Shown: piece after piece, positions 19,043 through 32,812 of the stretch | Position numbering within the stretch: position 1 is the first letter of the stretch | Layout of the letters: each line of letters starts with the position of its first letter | From: Deltaproteobacteria bacterium | GTDB lineage: Bacteria > Desulfobacterota > Binatia > UBA9968 > JAJDTQ01 | Assembly: GCA_028818775.1 (NCBI GenBank) | Contig: JAPPNE010000046.1 | Location: 1-47,855, forward strand | Direction: 5' to 3' | DNA: 47,855 nt | Program-made: the position numbers and the translations under genes | Notes under the pieces: model-generated | Database searches by the model: none | Seen by the model: the letters and a program-made list of their open reading frames with translations, nothing else | Told to the model about the DNA's origin: nothing

Positions 19043-20239
19043 ATGTTGCGTTATTTCACTGCAGGCGAGTCCCACGGGCCGTGCCTCACCACCATCATCG
19101 AGGGGGTGCCGGCGGGATTCGACATCGACATCGAGAAGGTCAATCACGATCTCTGGCGGCGCCAGCAGGGTTACGGCCGCGGCGGCCGGATGCTCATCGA
19201 GAAGGATGAGGTGCAGGTACGGTCCGGGTTGCGGTGGGGGAAGACCATCGGCTCGCCGGTCACCTTCGGCATCGACAACCGCGACTGGAAGAACTGGACA
19301 AAGAAGATGTCTCCGTACGCGGAGGACGAGGGTCAGGCGATCCCGGTCAAGAAGCCGCGTCCGGGGCACGCGGACCTCACCGGCGTCCTCAAGTACGGCC
19401 ACTCGGACATCCGCAACATCCTCGAGCGCGCCAGCGCCCGCGAGACCGTCTCACGGGTCGCGGTGGGGTCCTTCTGCAAGCAGCTCATCGAGCCGTTCTC
19501 GGTCCAGGTGAGGGGCTACCTGCGCTCCCTGGGCGGCATCGAGGCGGACGTGGACGGGAAGAGCTACGACGAGATCTACGAGCTGGCGGAGAATTCCCCG
19601 GTGCGCATGGCGGACCCGGAAGCCGAGAAGAAGGCCATCGCCCTCATCGACGAGTGCAAGAAGGAAGGGAACACCTTGGGCGGCGTCTTCGAGGTGGTGG
19701 CCACCGGCGTCCCGCCGGGCCTGGGAAGCCATGTCCACTATGACCGGAAGCTCGACGGCCGCCTGGCTCAGAGCCTCATGAGCATCCAGGCCATGAAGGG
19801 AGTGGAGATCGGCCGCGGCTTCGACATGGCCATGCGACGCGGGTCCGAGGTGCACGACGAGATATTCTTCGACCCCCAGCACATGATCTCCGACACCAGG
19901 CCGCGAATGCAGCCTACGGACTTCTACCGTGGCAGCAACAACTCGGGCGGGCTGGAAGGCGGCATGACCACGGGCGCGCCGTTGGTGGTGCGGGTGGCGA
20001 TGAAGCCGATCTCGACCCTCATGAGCCCGCTCCAGTCGGTGAACCTCGACACCAAGCAGCCCGAGGACGCCTCGGTGGAGCGCTCCGACGTCTGCTCGGC
20101 GCCGGCCGCGGCCGTCATCGGCGAGGCCATCGTGTCCTTCGAGCTGGCGCGGGCGTTCCTGGAGAAGTTCGGCGGCGACTCGCTGGCGGAAATCACCCGC
20201 AACTACGACGGCTACCTGGATCAGATCAAGAGCCTCTGA
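19043..20239 (+). CDS. aroC: Chorismate synthase
   Basis: Converts 5-enolpyruvylshikimate-3-phosphate to chorismate with reduced FMN as cofactor. 398 residues. The N-terminal FTAGESHGPCLTTIIEGVPAG, the internal RASARETVSRVAVG region and the C-terminal SDVCSAPAAAVIGEAIVSFELA are family blocks. The frame is open from 19001 but ATG 19043 (MLRYFTAGESHG) is the normal start. First gene of a compact aroC-aroK-aroB-aroQ run; aroK follows at once in the same reading frame. Confidence 0.97.
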   Translation: MLRYFTAGESHGPCLTTIIEGVPAGFDIDIEKVNHDLWRRQQGYGRGGRMLIEKDEVQVRSGLRWGKTIGSPVTFGIDNRDWKNWTKKMSPYAEDEGQAIPVKKPRPGHADLTGVLKYGHSDIRNILERASARETVSRVAVGSFCKQLIEPFSVQVRGYLRSLGGIEADVDGKSYDEIYELAENSPVRMADPEAEKKAIALIDECKKEGNTLGGVFEVVATGVPPGLGSHVHYDRKLDGRLAQSLMSIQAMKGVEIGRGFDMAMRRGSEVHDEIFFDPQHMISDTRPRMQPTDFYRGSNNSGGLEGGMTTGAPLVVRVAMKPISTLMSPLQSVNLDTKQPEDASVERSDVCSAPAAAVIGEAIVSFELARAFLEKFGGDSLAEITRNYDGYLDQIKSL

Positions 20240-20248
20240 GGCCGCGTC

Positions 20249-20827
20249 ATTACGGATTACGCGAACATCGCTCTGACCGGTTTCATGGCCGCCGGCAAGA
20301 CCGTGGTGGGCCGGAGGCTGGCGCGGTCCCTCGGCTGGTCGTTCCTGGACCTGGACGCCGTCATCGAAGCCAAGGAAGGGCGCGCCGTGCGGGATATCTT
20401 CAGCGGTCGATATTCTGGCGGACGCGAAACGGATGCCGTGATCCGTGGTCTATTGACTGAAGAGGTGTTGGGCGGAGAGCACTATTTTCGAGAACTCGAA
20501 AAGGAGGCCCTGTCATCGGTTTTGGAAGGGTCCGGGCAGGTCATCGCCCTGGGCGGCGGCGCAGTGGTGGATCCGAACAACCTGACGCTGCTCAAGCAGC
20601 GCAGCCTGCTGATCTGGCTCAGGGTGTCGCCCCGAACGGTTTTGGGCAGGGTCGGACGGACCGAGGACCGCCCGTTGCTCCAGGGTCCGGACCGGCTCAA
20701 GCGGATCAAGGAGTTGTCGGCGCAGCGGGAAGGCATCTATGCCGAGGCCCATGTCGCCGTAGACACGGACGGGCTGACCGTGGACCAAGTGGTGCAACGC
20801 ATCCAACAGCAGCTATGCAGACCGTAA
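20249..20827 (+). CDS. aroK: Shikimate kinase, probable ATT start
   Basis: Phosphorylates shikimate to shikimate 3-phosphate using ATP. The P-loop is GFMAAGKT preceded by beta strand NIALT. The first in-frame ATG (20285) lies inside the P-loop and would delete its first glycine and strand 1, so translation must begin earlier. Between the aroC stop and that ATG the frame has no ATG, GTG or TTG. ATT at 20249 has GAGG 7 nt upstream and gives a normal N-terminus (ITDYANIALTGF); CTG 20273 is a weaker alternative. About 192 residues, longer than the usual 170. Between VRDIF and GEHYFRELE some 21 extra residues are inserted compared with E. coli AroK, in the shikimate-binding region, from locally more AT-rich DNA. 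The LGGGAV motif, the R-P-L-L segment and conserved arginines are intact. The end overlaps aroB by 13 bp. Confidence 0.85.
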   Translation: MTDYANIALTGFMAAGKTVVGRRLARSLGWSFLDLDAVIEAKEGRAVRDIFSGRYSGGRETDAVIRGLLTEEVLGGEHYFRELEKEALSSVLEGSGQVIALGGGAVVDPNNLTLLKQRSLLIWLRVSPRTVLGRVGRTEDRPLLQGPDRLKRIKELSAQREGIYAEAHVAVDTDGLTVDQVVQRIQQQLCRP

Positions 20828-21897
20828 CCGTCGATCTGGGACAGCGTTCGTACCCCATCGAACTGGGAGAGGGGCTCCTGTCCCGTGTGGGCGAGTTGAT
20901 GAAGGCCCAAGGGATAGGCGGCCGCGTCGGCGTCGTGTCGAATCCCGCGGTGGCGGACCTCTACGCCGGGGAGGTGCGGGAGTCTCTCCGCGACGCGGGC
21001 TACGAGACCGCGCTGGTGCTGATCCCGGAGGGCGAGGCGTACAAGAACACGGCGTCCCTGGGGTTGATCTACGACGCGCTGGTGGAGCACCGCTTCGACC
21101 GGAGCGCCACGCTCATCGCCCTGGGCGGCGGGGTCATCGGCGACGTCACCGGCTTCGCCGCGGCCACGTTCCTGCGCGGCATCGGCTACGTCCAGATCCC
21201 CACGACGCTGCTGGCGCAGGTGGACGCCAGCGTGGGCGGCAAGACCGCGGTCAACCACGAGCAGGGCAAGAACCTCATCGGCGCCTTTCACCAGCCGCGC
21301 CTTGTGGTCATCGACCTGGACACTCTGCGCACGCTGCCGCGGCGCGAGTACGCCGCGGGCATGGCCGAAGTCATCAAGTACGGCATCATCGAGGACGCGG
21401 CGTTCTTCGTTTTCCTGGAGCAGGAGATGGACGCCCTGCTGCGGATCGACGCGAACGCCGTGGAGCACGCGGTGGCGACGTCGTGCCGCATCAAGGCCGG
21501 GGTGGTGGAGCAGGACGAGCGCGAGACCGACCGCCGCGCCATCCTGAACTTCGGCCACACCATCGGCCACGCGCTGGAGGCCTTTACCGGCTACGAGCGC
21601 TTCCTTCACGGCGAGGCCGTGGCCGTCGGCATGATCCAGGCGGCGGCGCTGTCCGCGGGACAGGGCCTGTGCAGCGCCGCCGAGCTGCGGCGCATCGAGG
21701 CGCTGGTGCGCAGGGCGGACCTGCCCTGGCGGATCCCGGACGACATCGCCCTGGAGGACCTCATCGCGGGCATGGCGTTGGACAAGAAATCGCATGCCGG
21801 CAAGATCAAGTTCGTCTTGTGCGAAGGAATCGGCGGCACGCGTTTCCAATGGTTCTCCCCGGAAGAGATCGTCCGGGAGCTGGCGTCCGGCCTCTGA
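20815..21897 (+). CDS. aroB: 3-dehydroquinate synthase
   Basis: Closes the carbocyclic ring: DAHP to 3-dehydroquinate, using NAD and a divalent metal. 360 residues. Recognisable blocks are [63 protein letters not shown] and the metal-binding [12 protein letters not shown] with H-G-E-A-V. Normal length and intact. Its start lies in the last codons of aroK, so the two are probably translated together. Confidence 0.97.
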   Translation: MQTVTVDLGQRSYPIELGEGLLSRVGELMKAQGIGGRVGVVSNPAVADLYAGEVRESLRDAGYETALVLIPEGEAYKNTASLGLIYDALVEHRFDRSATLIALGGGVIGDVTGFAAATFLRGIGYVQIPTTLLAQVDASVGGKTAVNHEQGKNLIGAFHQPRLVVIDLDTLRTLPRREYAAGMAEVIKYGIIEDAAFFVFLEQEMDALLRIDANAVEHAVATSCRIKAGVVEQDERETDRRAILNFGHTIGHALEAFTGYERFLHGEAVAVGMIQAAALSAGQGLCSAAELRRIEALVRRADLPWRIPDDIALEDLIAGMALDKKSHAGKIKFVLCEGIGGTRFQWFSPEEIVRELASGL

Positions 21898-21994
21898 TCC
21901 TCGCTCGGGCGTCCGTTCATCGGCCGGTGACCCGGGACATTGGAACGCACGGGGAATTCTCCCTTACCGGCACCGGCCTCGGGAGTTCACGATC

Positions 21995-22438
21995 ATGCCT
22001 GAAACCAAGATCCTGGTCCTCCACGGACCCAACCTAAACCTGCTCGGGTCGCGCGAGCCGGAGATCTACGGCCGCGACACCCTCGCGGACATCGACTCCC
22101 GCGTGGACTCCCTGGCCGCCGAGTTGGGCGTCGCCGTCGAGGCGCGCCAGTCCAACCACGAAGGCGAACTGGTCACCTGGGTCCAGCAGGCCGGCGCGGG
22201 AGGCTTCGGCGCCGTGATCATCAACGCCGGCGCGTACACGCATACGAGCATCGCCCTGCGCGACGCCCTGGCCGCGTGCGGGTTGCCGGTGATCGAGGTG
22301 CACCTGTCCAACATCTACAAGCGCGAACCGTTCCGGCACACGTCGCTGATCGCCGACGTGGCGGTGGGGCAGATCGCCGGCTTCGGGGCCGGGAGCTACC
22401 TCCTGGCGCTGCGCGCCGCGGCCGGGATCCTGACGTAG
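21995..22438 (+). CDS. aroQ: 3-dehydroquinate dehydratase, type II
   Basis: Dehydrates 3-dehydroquinate to 3-dehydroshikimate. 147 residues, the size of the small dodecameric type II enzymes. The sequence [21 protein letters not shown] opens the protein and supplies the flexible loop with its catalytic arginine and tyrosine. [27 protein letters not shown] and [17 protein letters not shown] complete the active site. The frame extends upstream, but ATG 21995 fits the family. A 97-bp gap separates it from aroB. A long inverted repeat follows immediately and may end the transcript. Confidence 0.96.
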   Translation: MPETKILVLHGPNLNLLGSREPEIYGRDTLADIDSRVDSLAAELGVAVEARQSNHEGELVTWVQQAGAGGFGAVIINAGAYTHTSIALRDALAACGLPVIEVHLSNIYKREPFRHTSLIADVAVGQIAGFGAGSYLLALRAAAGILT

Positions 22439-22442
22439 AGGT

Positions 22443-22541
22443 CCTTCGACTTCGCTCCGCTACGCTCAGGACGAACGGAAGGTGAAACCTCTCACCGTTC
22501 GTCCTGAGCGTAGCGGAGCGCCAGCGGAGCGAAGTCGAAGG
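22443..22541. repeat. Long imperfect inverted repeat
   Basis: The left arm (22443-22478) and right arm (22495-22541) are reverse complements over about 36 bp. The right arm carries an extra 11 nt (AGCGCCAGCGG) that repeats the CGGAGCG/CAGCGG theme. The loop is about 16 nt. The sequence family (CTTCGACTTCGCTCCGC... with TCAGGACGAAC) looks like a dispersed palindromic element of high-GC genomes. It sits between the aroQ stop and the MFS gene start and would form a very stable RNA hairpin. Confidence 0.7.
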
Positions 22542-22551
22542 GCGGAACCCG

Positions 22552-23739
22552 ATGACTTTTCCCCTGTTCATCCTCACCCTGGTCACGGTCACCCACGTCA
22601 TCGGGGCGTCGGCGCAGTACGGCATCAACACGTTCGCTCCGTTCTACCAGGAGGAACTGGGTCTGACCCGCGCCCAGGTGGGCCTCTTCTTCACGGCCTT
22701 TTACATCGGCATGGCGGGCTTTTCCTTCCCCGCCGGCTGGTTGAGCGACCGTCTCGGCGTGCGCCGGGCGTCCTTCATCGGCCACGTGTTCGCGGGGACC
22801 GCGGTCCTGTTCGCCTCCTCGGCCGAGTCGTTCGGCTGGGCCTTCACCTGCTTTCTGCTGACCGGGCTGGGCTACAGCTTCCTCAACCCCGCCTCCACCA
22901 AGGGAGTGCTGATGTGGTTCCAGCGCCAGCGCGCCACGGCCATGGGCATCAAGCAGACCGGCGTGCCCGCGGGCGGGGTGCTCACGGCGCTGGTGGGCGC
23001 GCCCCTGGCCGCGGCTTTCGGCTGGCGCGCGGCCTTGGCCGGGATGGGGATCATCAACGTGGTCTTCGGCGTGGCGTTCTGGTTCCTCTGGCGCGAGCCC
23101 GACGGCATGGACGGGACGGCCGGCGTCCGGACCGGCGCGGCCGCGAACCCGCCGCTGCCCCTCCGAAGCCTGCTGGCCGTAAGCTGCGGCACCGCCCTGC
23201 TGCTCATCGGACAAATGTCGCTGCTGACCTACCTGCCCCTGTTCCTCAAGGAGCGGCTCGCCTTCTCCACGGTGCACGCAAGCCAGTGGCTGTCCATCAC
23301 CCAGGGCGGAGCGGTGCTCGGCCGCGTGGGCTGGGGCACGGTGAGCGACCGCGTCTACGGCGGCAGACGCAAGGTCGTGCTGGTGCTCATCGGCGTCATC
23401 TCCGTGCTCCTGTGCGCGGGGTTGAGCGCGCTCGGCAAGGGGGTCTCTCCCTTCATCCTGGTGCCGTTGACCTTTCTCGGCGGGTTCACCATGATCGGCT
23501 ATCAGGGCGTGTCCTATTCCCTCATCAGCGAGATCGCGGGCCAGTCCAGGGCGGGGATGGCCCTGGGCCTGATGATCACCATCAACGCGCTGGGCACCGT
23601 GGTGGGTACCCCTACGTTCGGCTATATTGTCGATGCCACCGGTTCCTACGTTATCGCATGGCAGGCACTGGCGTGCGTGCTGGCCCTGGGAACGGCGAAC
23701 ATCGCCGTCTTCGTCGCGGAGCCCCGCGGAGCCGAGTAG
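22552..23739 (+). CDS. Major facilitator superfamily transporter
   Basis: A 395-residue inner-membrane protein with about 12 predicted hydrophobic helices in two halves. The loop 2-3 signature [12 protein letters not shown] matches the MFS pattern G-x-x-x-D-R-x-G-R-R. The second-half repeat [16 protein letters not shown] is also present. The central loop after helix 6 (about residues 180-205) is short and polar. The substrate cannot be assigned; organic-anion or sugar-acid carriers have similar loops. It lies just downstream of the long inverted repeat, which occupies its expected leader, so its expression may be affected by that hairpin. Confidence 0.88.
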   Translation: MTFPLFILTLVTVTHVIGASAQYGINTFAPFYQEELGLTRAQVGLFFTAFYIGMAGFSFPAGWLSDRLGVRRASFIGHVFAGTAVLFASSAESFGWAFTCFLLTGLGYSFLNPASTKGVLMWFQRQRATAMGIKQTGVPAGGVLTALVGAPLAAAFGWRAALAGMGIINVVFGVAFWFLWREPDGMDGTAGVRTGAAANPPLPLRSLLAVSCGTALLLIGQMSLLTYLPLFLKERLAFSTVHASQWLSITQGGAVLGRVGWGTVSDRVYGGRRKVVLVLIGVISVLLCAGLSALGKGVSPFILVPLTFLGGFTMIGYQGVSYSLISEIAGQSRAGMALGLMITINALGTVVGTPTFGYIVDATGSYVIAWQALACVLALGTANIAVFVAEPRGAE

Positions 23740-23806
23740 CAGCCTTTGTCGGGGGGTTGCCAAATGGCGCAGCAAGCGGTCCACGAGAATGCAGCCGGGT
23801 AGGGCA

Positions 23807-25687
23807 ATGACGGAATTCGCGGCTTACGGCAACCGGCGGGTCCTGGTCGTCGACGACCAGAAGGAGATCCACGACGACTTCAGGGAGATGCTGATGCCCA
23901 CCGTGGCGGAGTCGCCGGCTGATGAACTGGCGGCCGCGTTCGTCTCCGAAAAGACGCCGCGGGTCTTTCTGCCGGAATTCGAGCTTCTCCACGCGGGCAC
24001 CGGAGCGGAAGCTTGCGCGATCGTGAGGGCCGGCAAGGAGGCCGGCCGTCCCGTCGCGGTCGCCTATGTCGACGTCAGAATGCCGCCCGGGATGGACGGT
24101 ATCGAAACCATCCGCCGGTTGAGGGAAGCGGACCCCGAGGTGGAGATCGTCATCATGACCGCCTACAGCGACAGGCCGCTGCCCGAGATCCTCCGCGACG
24201 TCGAAGCGCTTCACAAGCTGCTGTACATCAGGAAGCCCTTCTCCAGGGAGGAGATTCAGCAGATGACGCTTGCGCTCGTGGGCAAGTGGAACGTCGAGCA
24301 GCAGTTGGCCGAGAAACGGCGCGAGGCGGCCGTCGGCCAACAGAGACTGAGAGCGGTGCTCGACGCCACCGAGGACGCCATCGCCATGTATGACCTCGCG
24401 GGTTGTCTGTTGTTTGCCAACAAGGCCTACGAGACGCTGTTCGGCGTGACCGAAGCCGAGTTGAAGCGCCTTCCGGCCGACGACCTGGCCGCGCGTCTCC
24501 TGGAGAACTTCGAGCAGCCGGAACAGTGGAACAGCGAGGGGAGAATTCGCTTGAAGAACTGCGCCGAACCGGAGGGCGAGACCGCCGGGAAGCAGTCCGG
24601 GTACGGTGTCTTCTATCGGTCCACGGGGCTCGTGCGCGAAGGCGGGGACGTGATCGGCAGTGTCATCGTCTACCGTGACATGTCCAAGGAAGCAGAGACG
24701 GAACGAGCCAAGGCCGAAGTCCTGCGGCTGCGCGGCGAACTGGAGGCCACGTACTCCTTCGACGGCATCGTGGGCGCCAGTCCGCAGATGCAGCGAGTCT
24801 ACACATTGATGCGGCAGGCTGTCGAAAGCGACATCACCGTCCTGCTGGAAGGCGAGAGCGGCACGGGGAAGGAGCTGGTGGCGAAGTCACTGCACTTCAA
24901 CAGTTGGCGCCGGGCGGGACCGTTTCTGGCCATCAACTGCGCGGCCATTCCGGAGACCCTCATCGAGAGCGAGCTTTTCGGCCACGAGCAGGGCGCCTTC
25001 ACCGGGGCGAGCTGGCAGAGGGTCGGCGCCTTCGAGCGCGCTTGCGGCGGAACGATCCTGCTGGACGAGATCGGCGACATGCCGCCGGCCCTTCAGGCCA
25101 AGCTGTTGCGCGTGCTGCAGGAACGGGAGATCCAGCGGGTGGGCGGAGCCGTCATGATCCCCGTGGACGTCCGGGTCATCGCAGCGACCAACAGGGACCT
25201 GGAGGCCGCGATGAAGGCGGGCGATTTCCGGGAAGACCTGTACTACCGGGTCACGGCCTTCCCGATCGTGATCCCGCCGCTCCGCCAACGCCCCGAAGAC
25301 ATCCCGCTCCTGGCGGATCACTTCCTGAAGAAACACGCCCAACCGGCCGGCAAGCGCATGAGCGGCATCTCCACCGCCGCGATTGCCCTGTTGCTCCAGT
25401 ATGACTGGCCCGGCAACGGACGGGAGTTGGAGAACGCCATCGAGCGCGCCCTTCTGCTGGAAGACACACCGGTGCTCCAGGTCCACAACCTCCCCACGCA
25501 AATCTTGCGGGCCGACGCTTCGCGGAACGCCCGCGGACCGATCCTCTCGCTGGTGGAGGCGGAGAGACGCACATTGGCCCGGGCGTTGGAAGTCAGTGGC
25601 AACAACGTCACCCGGGCAGCGCGGCTGCTGGGCATCAACCGGGGTACGCTGCACCGCAAGCTGAAGAGATATGGCCGGCTCTGCTAG
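23807..25687 (+). CDS. Orphan sigma-54-dependent response regulator (REC-PAS-AAA-HTH)
   Basis: An enhancer-binding activator of RNA polymerase-sigma-54, 626 residues. The receiver domain (about 10-160) has acidic pair D16-D17, phospho-acceptor D89 (in [12 protein letters not shown]) and K143 (RKPF). It carries a longer-than-usual insertion before strand 2. A PAS-like domain follows (about 180-300, [27 protein letters not shown]). The sigma-54 AAA+ domain (about 325-560) has Walker A GESGTGKE (349-356), the GAFTGA loop (396-401) and Walker [14 protein letters not shown]-terminal Fis-type helix-turn-helix ends in [23 protein letters not shown] 23807 is chosen because GGTAGGG lies just upstream; the frame opens earlier inside the MFS gene. 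No histidine kinase gene is adjacent. A palindrome and a -24/-12 promoter follow directly downstream, which suggests a local target. Confidence 0.93.
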   Translation: MTEFAAYGNRRVLVVDDQKEIHDDFREMLMPTVAESPADELAAAFVSEKTPRVFLPEFELLHAGTGAEACAIVRAGKEAGRPVAVAYVDVRMPPGMDGIETIRRLREADPEVEIVIMTAYSDRPLPEILRDVEALHKLLYIRKPFSREEIQQMTLALVGKWNVEQQLAEKRREAAVGQQRLRAVLDATEDAIAMYDLAGCLLFANKAYETLFGVTEAELKRLPADDLAARLLENFEQPEQWNSEGRIRLKNCAEPEGETAGKQSGYGVFYRSTGLVREGGDVIGSVIVYRDMSKEAETERAKAEVLRLRGELEATYSFDGIVGASPQMQRVYTLMRQAVESDITVLLEGESGTGKELVAKSLHFNSWRRAGPFLAINCAAIPETLIESELFGHEQGAFTGASWQRVGAFERACGGTILLDEIGDMPPALQAKLLRVLQEREIQRVGGAVMIPVDVRVIAATNRDLEAAMKAGDFREDLYYRVTAFPIVIPPLRQRPEDIPLLADHFLKKHAQPAGKRMSGISTAAIALLLQYDWPGNGRELENAIERALLLEDTPVLQVHNLPTQILRADASRNARGPILSLVEAERRTLARALEVSGNNVTRAARLLGINRGTLHRKLKRYGRLC

Positions 25688-25703
25688 AATGAGTGTTGCA
25701 AGA

Positions 25704-25718
25704 TGCGACAGTGTCGCA
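25704..25718. promoter_or_regulatory. Palindrome, putative activator (UAS) site A
   Basis: TGCGACA-G-TGTCGCA is a perfect 7-bp-arm palindrome, 17 bp after the regulator stop and about 180 bp upstream of the -24/-12 promoter. Its preceding context (GTGTTGCAA) recurs at 25803. Size, symmetry and distance fit an enhancer site for a Fis-type sigma-54 activator; that the neighbouring regulator binds it is inference. Confidence 0.5.
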
Positions 25719-25803
25719 AAATAGATAATGTATCTTTCTTGCCTCCAGCCCATCGGGAAAGTATGGTTTTTTGCTGATGGGGTGGTCTTGGTCCCGGCTA
25801 GGG

Positions 25804-25837
25804 TGTTGCAAAACGCAGCATGTCCGCCATCGCAACA
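25804..25837. promoter_or_regulatory. Inverted TGTTGC/GCAACA half-sites, putative UAS B
   Basis: TGTTGC (25804-25809) and GCAACA (25832-25837) form a spaced inverted repeat. The segment GTGTTGCAA-ACGCAGCA resembles the 25693-25710 segment GTGTTGCAA-ATGCGACA. The pair lies 60-95 bp upstream of the -24/-12 promoter. Confidence 0.35.
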
Positions 25838-25896
25838 TGCCCTTTGGATTCTCTCAACTACTTGATTTATATTCAGTTTTTCATTCCCGACCCCTA

Positions 25897-25912
25897 TGGC
25901 ACCTGGTTTGCT
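25897..25912 (+). promoter_or_regulatory. Sigma-54 (-24/-12) promoter
   Basis: TGGCACCTGGTTTGCT matches the sigma-54 consensus TGGCAC-N5-TTGCW at every specified base, with correct spacing of the GG and GC elements. It is the only such match noticed in the window. It lies between a sigma-54 activator gene and a small ORF. Transcription would start near 25923. Confidence 0.7.
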
Positions 25913-25933
25913 CCACAACGCCGTCATACAGGG

Positions 25934-25955
25934 CCGATGGAGGCTCGTCCATCGG
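25934..25955 (+). promoter_or_regulatory. 5'-leader hairpin before the small ORF
   Basis: CCGATGGA and TCCATCGG pair perfectly over 8 bp around a 6-nt loop. The hairpin lies between the predicted sigma-54 start point and the GGAG ribosome-binding site. It may protect the 5' end or affect translation. Confidence 0.45.
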
Positions 25956-25973
25956 CGCCGTGTGGAGTCAGAC

Positions 25974-26201
25974 ATGCGACATGCACGTTCCAGGGTTCGG
26001 CTTGAGGTTGAGGTCATCGAAGAGTTCGACGCGCGAGAGTTCTCTCGCATGAGGACGGTCCAGTCTTATGGTTTGCCCACGGGTTGGACGCCCGCCAAGG
26101 TCAACGATCTGCTCCTCGCCAACGGATTGACACCCGAGGATACGTGGCTCCCGGCCCCCGAGGCGGTCCCGCCATTTTGGAGATCCGGCAACCGCGGTTG
26201 A
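25974..26201 (+). CDS. Small unknown protein, 75 aa, behind a sigma-54 promoter
   Basis: No family recognised. The start is well supported: ATG with GGAG 6 nt upstream, in a leader downstream of the -24/-12 promoter. The N-terminal half is charged (RLEVEVIEEFDAREFSRMR). The C-terminal half is proline- and tryptophan-rich (YGLPTGWTPAKVNDLLLANG, then TWLPAPEAVPPFW). No signal peptide or membrane helix. Third positions are mostly G or C, as in real genes here. It is followed by about 190 bp before gyrB. The frame is open further upstream, to 25896, but that part overlaps the promoter. It could instead be part of a non-coding RNA. Confidence 0.5.
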   Translation: MRHARSRVRLEVEVIEEFDAREFSRMRTVQSYGLPTGWTPAKVNDLLLANGLTPEDTWLPAPEAVPPFWRSGNRG

Positions 26202-26258
26202 TCCGCTCCCGGCCCCCCTTCCGCGTCCCTCGCGGACGTATCCGGCTGCTCTGGTGCG

Positions 26259-26288
26259 TTGGCGTTCCCGGCGCGCAAATGCTATTAT
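26259..26288 (+). promoter_or_regulatory. Probable sigma-70 promoter of gyrB
   Basis: TTGGCG (26259-26264), an 18-bp spacer and TATTAT (26283-26288). Transcription would begin near 26295, giving a leader of about 95 nt. The rest of the gap before gyrB shows no other clear signal apart from the adjacent inverted repeat. Confidence 0.45.
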
Positions 26289-26303
26289 TGGTACTGAACT
26301 CGG

Positions 26304-26317
26304 CGTTCGTCCGAACG
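26304..26317. promoter_or_regulatory. CGTTCG/CGAACG inverted repeat near the gyrB start point
   Basis: Perfect 6-bp arms separated by 2 bp, followed by a third CGTTCG at 26321. It lies just after the predicted gyrB transcription start. It may be an operator; nothing identifies a binding protein. Confidence 0.25.
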
Positions 26318-26354
26318 CTTCGTTCGATAGTGTCTCCGAACCCTCGAAATGTAA

Positions 26355-28847
<2,493 letters not shown>

Positions 28848-28984
28848 TGTCTCCTGGTCTCCTTCGATCTCTCTTCGCCGCGGCCAGGACCATCGGACAG
28901 GCTGACATGGTCCGCCCGTACGCGGGGCGTAGCCCGGCGTAGCCGAAGACCCCGCCCGTTGCCGACAAGGAACAACCCTGCACA

Positions 28985-31453
<2,469 letters not shown>

Positions 31454-31536
31454 GCGGCATTCCCGCATCCCCGCCAGTTCGCGGAACAGGCTGTGTCACA
31501 TGTGCCGGACACGAAATGGCACGAACGCCACTTACC

Positions 31537-31563
31537 GTCATTCCCGCGGAAGCGGGAATCCAG
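31537..31563. repeat. CGTCATTCCCGC palindromic repeat
   Basis: ATTCCCGC and GCGGGAAT (31540-31547 and 31552-31559) are perfect 8-bp arms around GGAA, within the widely dispersed CGTCATTCCCGCGNAAGCGGGAATCCAG-type element of proteobacterial genomes. It lies between gyrA and gpsA and may form a transcript-ending or mRNA-protecting hairpin. Confidence 0.65.
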
Positions 31564-31606
31564 GCGGGGCGGGGTTTGGGCAGCACAACCCTCATAGACT
31601 CCGGTC

Positions 31607-32602
31607 ATGTCCATCGGCATCATAGGCGCGGGCGGCTGGGGCACCGCCCTGGCGGTGCTGCTGTGCAGGAAACACGACGATGTCTCCTTGTGGTGCCATT
31701 CCGCGGAAACGTTTGCGCGTATCCGGGAGACCGGCGAGAACGCCGTCTACCTGCCCGCCGTCAAGCTGCCTGACCGCCTCCAGGTCACCCGTTCCCTGGA
31801 AACTGCGGCATCCGGCCGCGAACTGCTCCTGTGCGTGACACCGTCCCACGCTCTGCGCGAGGTCATGACGCGGGCGGCGGCTTTCGTGACACCCGACACC
31901 ATCGTGTGCTGCGGCTCCAAGGGAATCGAGGAGTCCACCCTGATGACCATGGGCGATGTCCTGGCGGAGGTTGTGGGTCACCCTCGCCGGCACGCGTTCC
32001 TGTCCGGACCCACCTTCGCCCTGGAGGTGGCGCAGGGCCGGCCGGCCGCCATCACGGCGGCGAGCGCCGACCCCGATGTGGCGCGCGAGGTGCAGGAAAG
32101 CCTCGGCTCCCCTGAACTCCGGGTCTACTCGTCAACCGACGTGGTGGGCGTCCAGATGGGCGGCGTGATCAAGAACGTCATCGCCATCGCCGCCGGCGTC
32201 AGCGACGGCCTTGAGTTGGGCCACAACGCCCGGGCCGCGCTCATCACCCGAGGGCTCGCCGAAATGACCCGTCTGGCGGTGAAGATGGGCGCCGATCCGG
32301 TCACCCTCGCCGGCCTTCCGGGCCTCGGCGACCTCGTGCTCACCTGCACCGGCCAGCTCAGCCGCAACCGCAAGGTCGGCTTCGAGCTCGGCCAGGGACG
32401 CCGGCTCGCGGACATCGTCGCGGGAACCCGGATGGTCGCCGAGGGCGTCCGAAACACCCGAACCGTCCACCTCCTGGCCCAGCGGTACGGCGTCGAGATG
32501 CCCATCGTGGAGCAGATGCACCGCGTCCTCTACGAGGACAAAGCCCCGCTCCAGGCCGTCCGCGACCTCATGGGCCGCACACAGAGAGCGGAGGCGGATT
32601 GA
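31607..32602 (+). CDS. gpsA: Glycerol-3-phosphate dehydrogenase [NAD(P)+]
   Basis: Reduces dihydroxyacetone phosphate to sn-glycerol 3-phosphate, the backbone precursor of phospholipids. 331 residues. The N-terminal dinucleotide-binding motif is [16 protein letters not shown]. The catalytic-lysine region lies in [20 protein letters not shown]. The motifs [22 protein letters not shown] and [13 protein letters not shown] are all standard for the family. The ribosome-binding site is weak. The 153-bp upstream gap holds the CGTCATTCC palindrome. Downstream lies the GPP34-P450 islet. Confidence 0.96.
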   Translation: MSIGIIGAGGWGTALAVLLCRKHDDVSLWCHSAETFARIRETGENAVYLPAVKLPDRLQVTRSLETAASGRELLLCVTPSHALREVMTRAAAFVTPDTIVCCGSKGIEESTLMTMGDVLAEVVGHPRRHAFLSGPTFALEVAQGRPAAITAASADPDVAREVQESLGSPELRVYSSTDVVGVQMGGVIKNVIAIAAGVSDGLELGHNARAALITRGLAEMTRLAVKMGADPVTLAGLPGLGDLVLTCTGQLSRNRKVGFELGQGRRLADIVAGTRMVAEGVRNTRTVHLLAQRYGVEMPIVEQMHRVLYEDKAPLQAVRDLMGRTQRAEAD

Positions 32603-32663
32603 AAGGGCAGAACCAGGGATCGACGCGATTCCTTGTCCGCCTAATCGCCAATCATAAACATTT

Positions 32664-32691
32664 TTGAGTTTTTGGTAGACAGGTGTATCCT
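32664..32691 (+). promoter_or_regulatory. Possible promoter of the GPP34-P450 gene
   Basis: TTGAGT (32664-32669), a 16-bp spacer and TATCCT (32686-32691), in an unusually AT-rich patch after gpsA. A start near 32698 would leave a leader of about 115 nt. Confidence 0.35.
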
Positions 32692-32812
32692 GAGCAATGC
32701 ATCTGCGGCACCTGGGTTCAAATGAGGCCTCGCCGCGGAGGTGGCTGGCGGTGAGCGAGCCGAATCCAAGGTCCAGCCGCAGGTCGGCAACGGGCGAAAA
32801 CAAGGAATAGTC

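Noticed and set aside
28848-28984. Possible promoter or small RNA between gyrB and gyrA
   Set aside because: Only GC-rich partial repeats and a loose GCGGGG/CCCCGC stem are visible; no hexamers at promoter spacing.
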